NCBI RefSeq assembly: GCF_002420705.1 | Contig: NZ_DIIM01000014.1 | Location: 121,612-185,611 of the forward strand | Length of the DNA stretch: 64,000 nt | Reading direction: 5' to 3' | Source: Sphingobacterium sp. UBA5670 | GTDB lineage: Bacteria; Bacteroidota; Bacteroidia; Sphingobacteriales; Sphingobacteriaceae | Made by a program: the position numbers and the translations under genes | Shown here: piece by piece, positions 53,393 to 61,585 of the stretch | Layout of the letters: each line of letters opens with the position of its first letter | Numbering within the stretch: the stretch's first letter is position 1 | The notes under the pieces: model-generated | The model's database searches: none | Told to the model about the DNA's origin: nothing | What the model saw: only the letters and a program-made list of their open reading frames with translations

Positions 53393-53459
53393 AGGTCAAT
53401 ATTAGGTCAGTGTTGATTAATTCATGAGAAGATTGACCTCGCTATTCCAGATAGATTTG
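53393..53459 (+). promoter_or_regulatory. AGGTCA boxes and -7 box upstream of the hydroxyproline cluster
   Basis: AGGTCA occurs at 53393-53398 and 53404-53409 (11 bases apart, one helical turn), with the inverse TGACCT at 53434-53439. TAGATTTG at 53452-53459 is a good -7 box, and TTG at 53433-53435 (16-base spacing, rather short) overlaps the inverse box. The predicted start is about 22 bases before the first ATG. The rest of the 403-base gap (53155-53392) shows only a weak hairpin near 53349-53370. Confidence 0.5.
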
Positions 53460-53487
53460 TGATAAAGAAATATTAAAATAATACGCT

Positions 53488-54387
53488 ATGGCACAATTTA
53501 AATGGGAAGGAATTTATCCTGCAATGTTATCACCATTTGATGAAAATGGAAATTTGGATTTTGATATGTTTGGTAAAAACATTGAAGCACAATTGGATGG
53601 AGGTGTTCACGGTTTGATTATCGCTGGATCATTGGGTGAAGCAAGTGTTTTGAGTACAGAAGAAAAGTATGATTTATTGACATATGCGTTGAAACTAGTT
53701 GATGGACGTGTACCTGTGTTGCTAAATATTGCTGAAAATACAACCGCTGCTGCGATCAAAGTAGCTCAGACCAGTGAAGAATTGGGCGCAGATGGTTTGA
53801 TGTTATTGCCGCCAATGCGTTATAGAGCCGATGATAGAGAAGCTGTCGCTTATTTTCGTGCTGTTGCACAAAGTACCAAACTACCAATTTTAATCTATAA
53901 TAACCCTGTTGACTATAGTACTTATGTATCGTTGGATATGTTTGAGGAACTATTATTGGAACCAAATATTCAGGCGGTGAAAGAGTCTACACGCGATTTG
54001 ACCAATATCACGCGTTTGAAAAATCGTTTTGGTGATCGATTAAAGATTATGGCTGGTGTAGATACCTTAGGCCTCGAGTCTTTGATGTTAGGGGCTGATG
54101 GTTTAGTTGCTGGACTGGTCGACGCATTTCCAAGAGAAACCGTCGCCATGTACGATCTTGTAAAAGCTGGCGAGTACAGCAAAGCTGTAGAAATATACCG
54201 TTGGTTTATGCCTTTATTGGAGCTGGATATTCATCCTAAATTGGTTCAATATATTAAATTGGCAGCGACCGCCGAAGGAATTTCAACACCCTATACACGT
54301 GCTCCAAGATTGCCATTGATCGGTGAGGAAGAACAACGTGTGAAAAAAATTATTGCAGATTCAATCGCAACTAGACCACAATTATAG
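53488..54387 (+). CDS. DHDPS-family lyase, probable 1-pyrroline-4-hydroxy-2-carboxylate deaminase
   Basis: A class I aldolase-fold enzyme of 299 aa. Schiff-base K165 in 'AVKESTRD', Tyr137 in 'LIYNNP' and the substrate loop 'GSLGEAS' (47-53) are present. The context decides the role: in hydroxyproline pathways this family removes ammonia and water from 1-pyrroline-4-hydroxy-2-carboxylate to give alpha-ketoglutarate semialdehyde, which the next gene product would oxidise. Lysine-pathway DapA is a less likely alternative because no lysine genes are near. A strong terminator after it may give it higher expression than the rest. Confidence 0.88.
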   Translation: MAQFKWEGIYPAMLSPFDENGNLDFDMFGKNIEAQLDGGVHGLIIAGSLGEASVLSTEEKYDLLTYALKLVDGRVPVLLNIAENTTAAAIKVAQTSEELGADGLMLLPPMRYRADDREAVAYFRAVAQSTKLPILIYNNPVDYSTYVSLDMFEELLLEPNIQAVKESTRDLTNITRLKNRFGDRLKIMAGVDTLGLESLMLGADGLVAGLVDAFPRETVAMYDLVKAGEYSKAVEIYRWFMPLLELDIHPKLVQYIKLAATAEGISTPYTRAPRLPLIGEEEQRVKKIIADSIATRPQL

Positions 54388-54434
54388 AAATGCTTCTGAA
54401 CTTTCTGGATGAAGGTTCAGAAGCATTTCTTTTT
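54387..54434 (+). terminator. Terminator/attenuator inside the hydroxyproline cluster
   Basis: A perfect 15-bp stem GAAATGCTTCTGAAC with GTTCAGAAGCATTTC, 13-nt loop, then five Ts. It starts at the last base of the deaminase stop codon, so the downstream genes need readthrough or a second promoter. No clear -7 box was found in 54435-54553. Confidence 0.8.
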
Positions 54435-54553
54435 AGGACCGGGTAAAAATAGGCAATAAGGACCTTCTTATATTTAAAACCGCAAGGAATGAAGATATAG
54501 GGAAGGTTTTTATTGATTTTTGAAGATAGATACTTACAATAAAAACAAAAGGA

Positions 54554-56011
54554 ATGGATAGAAACGAAAATGAGATTGATTACGTCGTAAAACAGGCGGA
54601 GGCTGGATTTCAGTTTCTTCAAAAAACTGATGTAGTTGAAAGAGCACAATTGATGCATGCTATTGCCGCTGAAATTGAAGCATTGGGAGACATCCTGATT
54701 GAAACGGCTCATCTGGAAACGGCTCTCCCGTTGGCAAGGCTGCAGGGTGAAAAAGCGAGAACTGTCAATCAATGGCGCCGATATGCCGATGCCGTGCAAA
54801 CGGGTTTATACAGTGAAGCACGGATAGATCAGGATCCAAATGGCCAATTTGATTTACGGAAATACAACAAAGGACTTGGTCCGGTGGTCGTCTTTGGCGC
54901 GAGCAATTTTCCTTTCGCCTTTTCAACCGCAGGCGGAGATACAGCGAGTGCCATCGGTGCAGGCTGTTCCGTTATCGTAAAGGCTCATCCCGCACATCTG
55001 AAAACCTCGCAATTAATGGCCGACGCCATCGATCGGGCGATTTCAAAACAGGGAGCTCCAAGTGGCGTTTTTAATCATGTGGTGTCAGATTCATTTGCTG
55101 CTGGACAGCAGTTGGTCAGCCATACCCTCGTAAAAGCGGTCGCATTTACAGGTTCATTCCGTGGTGGCAAAGCTTTATTTGACCTGGGCCAGTCAAGACC
55201 TGATCCTATTCCAGTATTTGCCGAAATGGGAAGCGTAAATCCAGTTTTTCTTTTACCGGACTACTTAGCTAGCAATCTGGAACATTTTGCCAAGCAGTAT
55301 ATTGCGTCACTACTTTTAGGTGTTGGTCAATTTTGCACCAATCCGGGTGTTTTGGTAAGTGTCGGCGGCGAACAGCTGGATCGTCTTAAAGTGGCGTTGA
55401 AGAAAGAACTTCAAGTTGCCACGACCGGCAGAATGCTGCACGCAGGAATATTGGATGGCTATAACCGGTTAAAAGGAGAGATGGTTCAATACGATGGTGT
55501 TCGTATAGTGGAAGAAGGGCAGGATAATACGGCGCAAGATTTTGCGCAGGCCCTGCTTGCCGAAACTGACGCAAGCGGAGTTTTAGCTAATCCTAAGTTA
55601 TTGGATGAAGTTTTTGGACCTTTTGGGCTAATTATATCTTGTGCCGACCTCAACGAAATGAAAACCATAATGGAGCAGCTCGAAGGGCAGATTACCATCA
55701 CTTTTGCGGCATCGGCGCAGGATATCCGTGAATGCCCGGCGCTCTTTACAATAGCACAGGACAAATGCGGAAGGCTTTTGTTTCAGGGGATGCCAACCGG
55801 CGTTGAAGTACAGTATGCTATGCAGCATGGGGGGCCATATCCGGCAACCACAGATGCACGTTTTACCTCTGTAGGGCCTGATGCGGTAAAGCGTTTTATT
55901 CGCCCCATTAGTTTTCAAAATTGGCCAAATGAATTTTTGCCTAAAGAACTGCAGGATGGAAACCCATTACAAATTGACCGTTTGGTCAATCAACAATGGA
56001 CTAAAGCATAA
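54554..56011 (+). CDS. Alpha-ketoglutarate semialdehyde dehydrogenase (aldehyde dehydrogenase)
   Basis: NAD(P)-dependent aldehyde dehydrogenase of 485 aa. Nucleophile C261 in 'GQFCTNPGV', general base E224 in 'FAEMGSVNP', 'FGASNFPFAF' for the oxyanion site and 'AFTGSFRGG' for the cofactor are visible. This is the 2,5-dioxovalerate dehydrogenase subgroup, not the betaine-aldehyde type. It makes alpha-ketoglutarate, the final step of hydroxyproline breakdown. The epimerase gene follows 35 bases later. Confidence 0.9.
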   Translation: MDRNENEIDYVVKQAEAGFQFLQKTDVVERAQLMHAIAAEIEALGDILIETAHLETALPLARLQGEKARTVNQWRRYADAVQTGLYSEARIDQDPNGQFDLRKYNKGLGPVVVFGASNFPFAFSTAGGDTASAIGAGCSVIVKAHPAHLKTSQLMADAIDRAISKQGAPSGVFNHVVSDSFAAGQQLVSHTLVKAVAFTGSFRGGKALFDLGQSRPDPIPVFAEMGSVNPVFLLPDYLASNLEHFAKQYIASLLLGVGQFCTNPGVLVSVGGEQLDRLKVALKKELQVATTGRMLHAGILDGYNRLKGEMVQYDGVRIVEEGQDNTAQDFAQALLAETDASGVLANPKLLDEVFGPFGLIISCADLNEMKTIMEQLEGQITITFAASAQDIRECPALFTIAQDKCGRLLFQGMPTGVEVQYAMQHGGPYPATTDARFTSVGPDAVKRFIRPISFQNWPNEFLPKELQDGNPLQIDRLVNQQWTKA

Positions 56012-56046
56012 TAGAAACAAGTGACCATATAAACAAGTGACCAGAA

Positions 56047-57045
56047 ATGAAGAAGACTTTTTTTTGTATTGATTCGCATACCTGTGGTTGTCCCGTACGA
56101 TTGGTGGCAGGAGGAGCCCCGTTACTACAAGGCAATTCCATGATGGAGCGCAGGTTGCATTTTATACGTGAGTACGATTGGATCCGTATGGGATTGATGT
56201 TTGAGCCAAGAGGGCACGACATGATGAGCGGCAGTATGCTTTATCCGCCCTTTGATCCACAAAATGATATTGGTGTCCTTTACATTGAAACCAGTGGCTG
56301 TCTGCCGATGTGTGGACATGGAACGATCGGTACCGTGACCATTGCCATCGAGGAGGGACTCGTTCAACCTAAAATTCCCGGAAAATTAAGGTTGGAAACT
56401 CCGGCAGGACTTGTACATATCGACTATGTTCAAGAGGGACCTAAGGTGAAAAGCGTAAAGCTTACCAACGTTAAGTCTTTTTTATATGCTGAAGCCCTAA
56501 CGGTTGATTGCCCTGATCTGGGCAGCATCAGCGTCGATGTTGCTTATGGCGGAAACTTCTACGGCATTATTGACCCACAGACTAATTTTCAGGATATCAG
56601 TTCCTATTCAGCGAGCCAGCTTATTCACTATGGAAAAATAATCCGTCAGCTGCTGAACGAAAAATATTCTTTTGTTCATCCCGAAGATGCCAATATACAT
56701 GGATTGACCCACATCCAATGGACAGGGAATCCTAAACTCCCCAATTCGTCGGGACGTAATGCGGTACTGGTTGGCGATAATGCCTTGGATCGTTCACCAT
56801 GTGGTACCGGTACCTCAGCCCGTATGGCGCAGTGGTATGCGAAAGGGAAACTCAAGAAAGGGACCGAATTTATACATGAAAGTTATATCGGTTCACAATT
56901 TACCGGTAAAATTGAGGCTGAAACAACTGTGGATGGCAAACCGGCCATTGTCCCATCTATCGAAGGCTGGGCACGGGTAACGGGCTATAATACCATTTTC
57001 TTGGATGATGAAGATCCTTATTTTGGTGGTTTTCAGGTGATTTAA
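56047..57045 (+). CDS. 4-hydroxyproline 2-epimerase (proline racemase family)
   Basis: A 332-aa cofactor-free epimerase. Both catalytic cysteines are present: C89 in 'LPMCGHGTIGT' and C252 in 'DRSPCGTGTSA'. The two-Cys form is the epimerase. The related 3-hydroxyproline dehydratases have Thr in place of one Cys, so that activity is unlikely. It would convert trans-4-hydroxy-L-proline to cis-4-hydroxy-D-proline for the oxidase encoded next (57088). Same role as HypRE/LhpA of other bacteria. Confidence 0.92.
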   Translation: MKKTFFCIDSHTCGCPVRLVAGGAPLLQGNSMMERRLHFIREYDWIRMGLMFEPRGHDMMSGSMLYPPFDPQNDIGVLYIETSGCLPMCGHGTIGTVTIAIEEGLVQPKIPGKLRLETPAGLVHIDYVQEGPKVKSVKLTNVKSFLYAEALTVDCPDLGSISVDVAYGGNFYGIIDPQTNFQDISSYSASQLIHYGKIIRQLLNEKYSFVHPEDANIHGLTHIQWTGNPKLPNSSGRNAVLVGDNALDRSPCGTGTSARMAQWYAKGKLKKGTEFIHESYIGSQFTGKIEAETTVDGKPAIVPSIEGWARVTGYNTIFLDDEDPYFGGFQVI

Positions 57046-57087
57046 TATAGTTGAGGTGATTTAATAAATTAATAAGATAAGAGCAAC

Positions 57088-58350
57088 GTGAAAGAAAATA
57101 ATAGAGGTACGGTCGTCGTCGTTGGAGCAGGAATTGCAGGACTTGCTTCTGCCTATTACTTGGTGAGAGACGGATGGGATGTGAAAATCCTGGAAAAAAA
57201 CACCCTGGACAATAACTGTTCTTATGGCAATGCCGGCATGATTGTCCCCAGCCATTTTACGCCCTTGGCTGCCCCCGGTATCGTAGCCCAGGGGATAAAG
57301 TGGATGTTCAATAGTAAAAGCCCTTTTTATGTACGGCCTTCGCTAAATCCGCGAATGATCAATTGGGGACTGAAGTTTTTGAAACATGCCAATCGTACCC
57401 ATGTGGAACAACATGCGGCTGCAATACGTGATTTGAATCTCTACAGCAGCAGATTATATGATGAACTGGCGCAGGAGGAAGAGTTTGATTTTGAACTGAA
57501 GCAGAATGGTATCCTGATGATGTATAAATCCAAGGAAATGCAGCATGAAGAAATTGAACTTGCCCATCGCGCAAAAGATCTTGGACTTGATGTCGATATT
57601 CTGGAGGGAAATGCCGTTCAGGAATTAGAACCCAATCTGAAACTGGATGTATTGGGTGCTATACTTTATCGCTGCGATGGAAAACTATATCCCCCCAAGT
57701 TAATGCGGCAATTAATTCACTATTTGAAAGCAGCCGGTGTAGTTTTTTTCGAAGAAACTGAAGTCCATAAATTTATAACAACCGGAAATAAGGTGAAAGA
57801 GGCGATCAGCAATAAAGGAAGTTTTCAGGCGGATGCATTTGTCTTGACTGGCGGTGCTTATTTACCCCAGCTGACTTCAAAGCTGCACGTAAATACACCA
57901 CTTATGCCTGGAAAAGGATATTCTTTTATGTACCAGCCTGAGAAAGAGAACACATTGAATCATGCGGCATTATTACTGGAGGCTCGTGTTGCTGTAACCC
58001 CCATGAATGGCCAGATCAGATTCAGTGGTACGATGGAATTGGGACCTGCAAATGACCGGATTTATGAAAACCGTGTCCGTGGAATTGTAGAATCTATTCC
58101 TAAATATTATCCAGAACTGAAGGTCGATTACCCAAGCGAAAAAATATGGTATGGTTACAGACCCTGCTCGCCTGATGGATTGCCTTATCTGGGAAGATTG
58201 AAAAAATTTGATAATGTCCTGGTTGCCGGAGGGGGTGGCATGATGGGCTTGAGCCTAGGCCCTGCCTATGGAAAAGTTGTTGCAGATTTATTGGCAGGAC
58301 AGAAAATAGAGGCTGAAATCGCTGGTTTTAGGCCGGATCGTTTCGACTGA
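57088..58350 (+). CDS. FAD-dependent D-amino acid (D-hydroxyproline) dehydrogenase
   Basis: A 420-aa DadA-type flavoprotein with a GTG start. The dinucleotide fold 'VVGAGIAGLASAYYLVRDGWDVKILEK' (shown here as VVGAGIAGLASAYYL and DVKILEK) opens the protein. 'SYGNAGMIVPSHF' and the C-terminal 'YGYRPCSPDGLPYLG' with 'GGGGMMGLSLGPAYGK' are the substrate/FAD regions of the family. It would oxidise cis-4-hydroxy-D-proline to 1-pyrroline-4-hydroxy-2-carboxylate, the substrate of the deaminase at 53488. Electron acceptor unknown. Confidence 0.9.
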   Translation: MKENNRGTVVVVGAGIAGLASAYYLVRDGWDVKILEKNTLDNNCSYGNAGMIVPSHFTPLAAPGIVAQGIKWMFNSKSPFYVRPSLNPRMINWGLKFLKHANRTHVEQHAAAIRDLNLYSSRLYDELAQEEEFDFELKQNGILMMYKSKEMQHEEIELAHRAKDLGLDVDILEGNAVQELEPNLKLDVLGAILYRCDGKLYPPKLMRQLIHYLKAAGVVFFEETEVHKFITTGNKVKEAISNKGSFQADAFVLTGGAYLPQLTSKLHVNTPLMPGKGYSFMYQPEKENTLNHAALLLEARVAVTPMNGQIRFSGTMELGPANDRIYENRVRGIVESIPKYYPELKVDYPSEKIWYGYRPCSPDGLPYLGRLKKFDNVLVAGGGGMMGLSLGPAYGKVVADLLAGQKIEAEIAGFRPDRFD

Positions 58351-58381
58351 TAAAATTAGGATATAAACCAACACCCGAATT

Positions 58382-60154
58382 ATGAATCGTTCTTTTTCTT
58401 TTAAAGCTCCCAAAACATTGTGTTATGGGCTGCTCTTTCTATTCCCTGTCTCCACACAAGCACAAAAGATGAAATTATACGACCATACAACCCCTATAGA
58501 ACCTTATATTGTGCAATATGGGCATGATGTTGAGGCGATCAACTATTTTTATGGGCCTATGCCCAAAGGCTGGGGCAATCAGCAGGCTGCCGCATCGCCT
58601 GAACAGTTGGCACGTCTTCAGCGTTTGGATAACGAATATTTGAACAAGCTGGACAAGTTTCCTTACGGAGAACTCGAAATAGCTGGACAGGTAGATTTTA
58701 TCTTGCTGAAGCGCAAACTAAAAAGTGATCTCCTTTCATTGAAAGAAGATGAGTCAAATTACAACCGCTTATCCCTGTATTTACCTTTCGCACAGCGAAT
58801 ATTTACACTTGAAAAGGAACGTCGTAGGGGCAAGCGTCTGGCAGGAGAAGATGTTGCGAAAGAGCTGACGCTGGTTGCCGGTGAAATCGACCGGTCAATA
58901 GCAGCTTTGCAGGAAAAGTCCAATATTCCTGATGCAGATGTGAACTTTCTTGTTGCCCTAGTAAATTCGTTGGACTTAAGGATCACAAGTACCTTCGATT
59001 TTTATAATGGATATGACCCAGAATTTACCTGGTGGGTACCCTCCATATTTCAACAGGTGAAAAGCAAGCTGTCTGATTACAAGGAGAAATTAGCCGCAAA
59101 AAGCGACCGGAAAGTTTTTGATGATGGTAGCCAGATCGCGGGTGTGCCAATTGGCGAAAAAGAGATAAACCGAAGGCTCAAGGCTGAAATGATCAGTTAT
59201 ACAGCTACCGACCTTTTAAAATTGGCTGATCAAGAGTTTAAATGGTGTGAGGCAGAGTTATTGAAAGCGAGCCGTGAAATGGGCTTCGGCGATGACTGGC
59301 GGGCAGCGCAGGAAAAGGTTAAAAACTCCTATGTACCCATTGGCGAACAGCCAGAGCTCATTATGAGATTGTATAATGATGCGCAGCAATTTATTGAACA
59401 AAATAAACTCATGGATATTCCTGAGCTGGCAGACGAGACTTGGGGCATGATCATGATGACACCAGAACGGCAGCGGGTCAACCCCTTTTTTACGGGAGGA
59501 CGGGAAATTAGCATATCCTATCCGACAAACAGCATGGATCAGCAGGCAAAATTGATGAGTATGCGTGGTAATAATCCTTATTTTTCCCGTGGTACAGTCC
59601 AACATGAATTGATTCCAGGTCATCACCTGCAATATTTTATGAATAGGCGTTACAAGCCTTACCGCGAAGAGGCATTTAACACCCCCTTTTGGACGGAAGG
59701 ATGGACATTGTACTGGGAATTGCTGCTGTATAGCAAGGGATTTGCAAAAACTCCAGAGGAGCGAATAGGAATGTTATTTTGGCGCATGCACCGCTGTGCG
59801 CGAATAACCTTTAGTATCAAATTTCATTTAGGCGAGTGGACGCCCCAACAATGCATCGATTATCTAGTAAACAGGGTGGGATTTGAGTCGGCTAATGCGC
59901 ACGGTGAAGTGAAGAGATCGTTTGAAGGTTCTTATGATCCCTTATATCAGTTGGCCTATCTCGTAGGCGGCTTGCAATTGATGCGCATCAAAGAGGAGGT
60001 GGTCGATCAAGGGAAAATGTCATTTGCGGAATTCCATGACCGTGTGATCAAAGAAAATTATCTACCGATGGAAATGTTGAGAGCGATTATCAAAGGCGAG
60101 AAGTTAAAGCCCGATCACGAGACAAACTGGAAGTTTTATCATTTTAATAACTAA
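58382..60154 (+). CDS. Exported DUF885 peptidase-like protein
   Basis: A 590-aa protein with a signal peptide (hydrophobic 14-24, ending TQAQ). DUF885 proteins resemble metallopeptidases: the helix 'QHELIPGHHLQYFMNRR' carries H408-E409 and H414/H415, followed by 'FWTEGWTLYWELL' with a further Glu. It probably releases amino acids or dipeptides in the periplasm. Placed between hydroxyproline enzymes and an amino acid permease, it may feed the pathway with peptides. The permease gene starts immediately after its stop. Confidence 0.85.
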   Translation: MNRSFSFKAPKTLCYGLLFLFPVSTQAQKMKLYDHTTPIEPYIVQYGHDVEAINYFYGPMPKGWGNQQAAASPEQLARLQRLDNEYLNKLDKFPYGELEIAGQVDFILLKRKLKSDLLSLKEDESNYNRLSLYLPFAQRIFTLEKERRRGKRLAGEDVAKELTLVAGEIDRSIAALQEKSNIPDADVNFLVALVNSLDLRITSTFDFYNGYDPEFTWWVPSIFQQVKSKLSDYKEKLAAKSDRKVFDDGSQIAGVPIGEKEINRRLKAEMISYTATDLLKLADQEFKWCEAELLKASREMGFGDDWRAAQEKVKNSYVPIGEQPELIMRLYNDAQQFIEQNKLMDIPELADETWGMIMMTPERQRVNPFFTGGREISISYPTNSMDQQAKLMSMRGNNPYFSRGTVQHELIPGHHLQYFMNRRYKPYREEAFNTPFWTEGWTLYWELLLYSKGFAKTPEERIGMLFWRMHRCARITFSIKFHLGEWTPQQCIDYLVNRVGFESANAHGEVKRSFEGSYDPLYQLAYLVGGLQLMRIKEEVVDQGKMSFAEFHDRVIKENYLPMEMLRAIIKGEKLKPDHETNWKFYHFNN

Positions 60155-61585
60155 ATGTTTATGAGTGAGTCGAAACAAACATTTCAAAAGTCTCTCGGGT
60201 TACTGGACGCCACTATGCTGGTGGTAGGAAGCATGATCGGTTCCGGTATTTTTATTGTATCTGCGGATATCGCACGTAACACGGGTTCTGCGGGCTGGAT
60301 GATGGTCGTTTGGTTGATCTGTGGATTTATGACTTTAACAGCAGCATTGAGTTATGGTGAATTGAGTGCGATGTTTCCAAAGGCAGGAGGGCAGTACATC
60401 TACCTTCGGGAGGCTTATGGTCCGGTATTGAGTTTTGTATTTGGATGGACATTTTTTGCTGTAATACAAACAGCGACAATCGCCGCTGTCGGCGTTGCTT
60501 TTGCAAAATTTACAGCCTATCTCTTCCCTTTTATGGATGAAGATGTTTATTTGCTTGAATGGTCAGATTATCGGGTATCGGCTGCACAGATGCTGGCAAT
60601 TGCCGTTATTATTGTATTGACCTATATTAATTCAAGGGGGGTGAATAGCGGAAAGCGCGTACAGACAACCATCACATTGATCAAGATTGGGAGTTTGCTG
60701 CTCTTATTGCTCTTCGGTTTCCTCGCGTTGAAACATGAAGTTTGGGCTTGGAACTGGGACAATATATCACTTTGGTCCATGCGCCGTTTAAATACGGATG
60801 GAACCTACACATCTTATGATGGGTTTTCAGCAATGGGTGCTTTTTCTGCGGCTATGGTCGGTGCCCTCTTTAGTAGCGATTCCTGGCACTCATCTTCCGC
60901 TGTAGCCGGCGAAATTAAGAATCCGCAACGTAATATCGGTTTGAGTCTTGCATTAGGGACTTTACTGGTTACTGTAATCTATCTGCTGACTAATTTGATG
61001 TACACCGGGATATTGCCTTTGGAAGCTATGGTCAACGCACCAAAAGATCGTGTAGCCATGAGTGTTGCTCAAGAGGTTTTTGGCCCTTTTGGAATTACTA
61101 TTATCGCTATTATGATCATGATTAGCACCTTTGGCTGTAATAATGGGATTATTCTTGCAGGAGCGAGGGTGTATTATTCGATGGCCAAAGATGGTTTGTT
61201 TTTTAAAAGGGCGGGTAAGCTCAATGCGCATGCGGTACCTGCCTGGGCACTCTGGATACAATGTGTCGCTGCGTCAATATGGTGTTTAAGCGGAAAATAT
61301 GGTGATTTATTGGACATGATTACCTGTGTGGTCGTTATATTTTATGTCCTCGCAATTGCCGGTATTATTAGGCTCCGTATCACGCGCCCGGATTTGAACA
61401 GGCCCTATAAAGCATTTGGATATCCTTTTCTTCCTGTCCTTTATATCCTGATGGGACTTGCCTTTATCGGCTTGATGGTTATTTTTAAGCCAAATTATAC
61501 CTGGCCGGGCATTATCATCGCACTATTGGGTATCCCTATCTATTATTTAATCAATCCTAAACAAAGAAAACATGAAGTTTCTTAG
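60155..61585 (+). CDS. APC-family amino acid permease
   Basis: A 476-aa inner-membrane transporter with about 12 helices. The APC start motif is 'LLDATMLVVGSMIGSGIFIVSADIA' (seen here as GSMIGSGIFIVSA), then 'LSYGELSAMFPKAGGQYIYLREAYG' (in part) and 'LIKIGSLLLLLLFG'. Likely imports hydroxyproline, proline or short-chain amino acids released by the neighbouring peptidases. Met3 is an alternative start. Its end overlaps the next gene by 14 bases. Confidence 0.9.
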   Translation: MFMSESKQTFQKSLGLLDATMLVVGSMIGSGIFIVSADIARNTGSAGWMMVVWLICGFMTLTAALSYGELSAMFPKAGGQYIYLREAYGPVLSFVFGWTFFAVIQTATIAAVGVAFAKFTAYLFPFMDEDVYLLEWSDYRVSAAQMLAIAVIIVLTYINSRGVNSGKRVQTTITLIKIGSLLLLLLFGFLALKHEVWAWNWDNISLWSMRRLNTDGTYTSYDGFSAMGAFSAAMVGALFSSDSWHSSSAVAGEIKNPQRNIGLSLALGTLLVTVIYLLTNLMYTGILPLEAMVNAPKDRVAMSVAQEVFGPFGITIIAIMIMISTFGCNNGIILAGARVYYSMAKDGLFFKRAGKLNAHAVPAWALWIQCVAASIWCLSGKYGDLLDMITCVVVIFYVLAIAGIIRLRITRPDLNRPYKAFGYPFLPVLYILMGLAFIGLMVIFKPNYTWPGIIIALLGIPIYYLINPKQRKHEVS

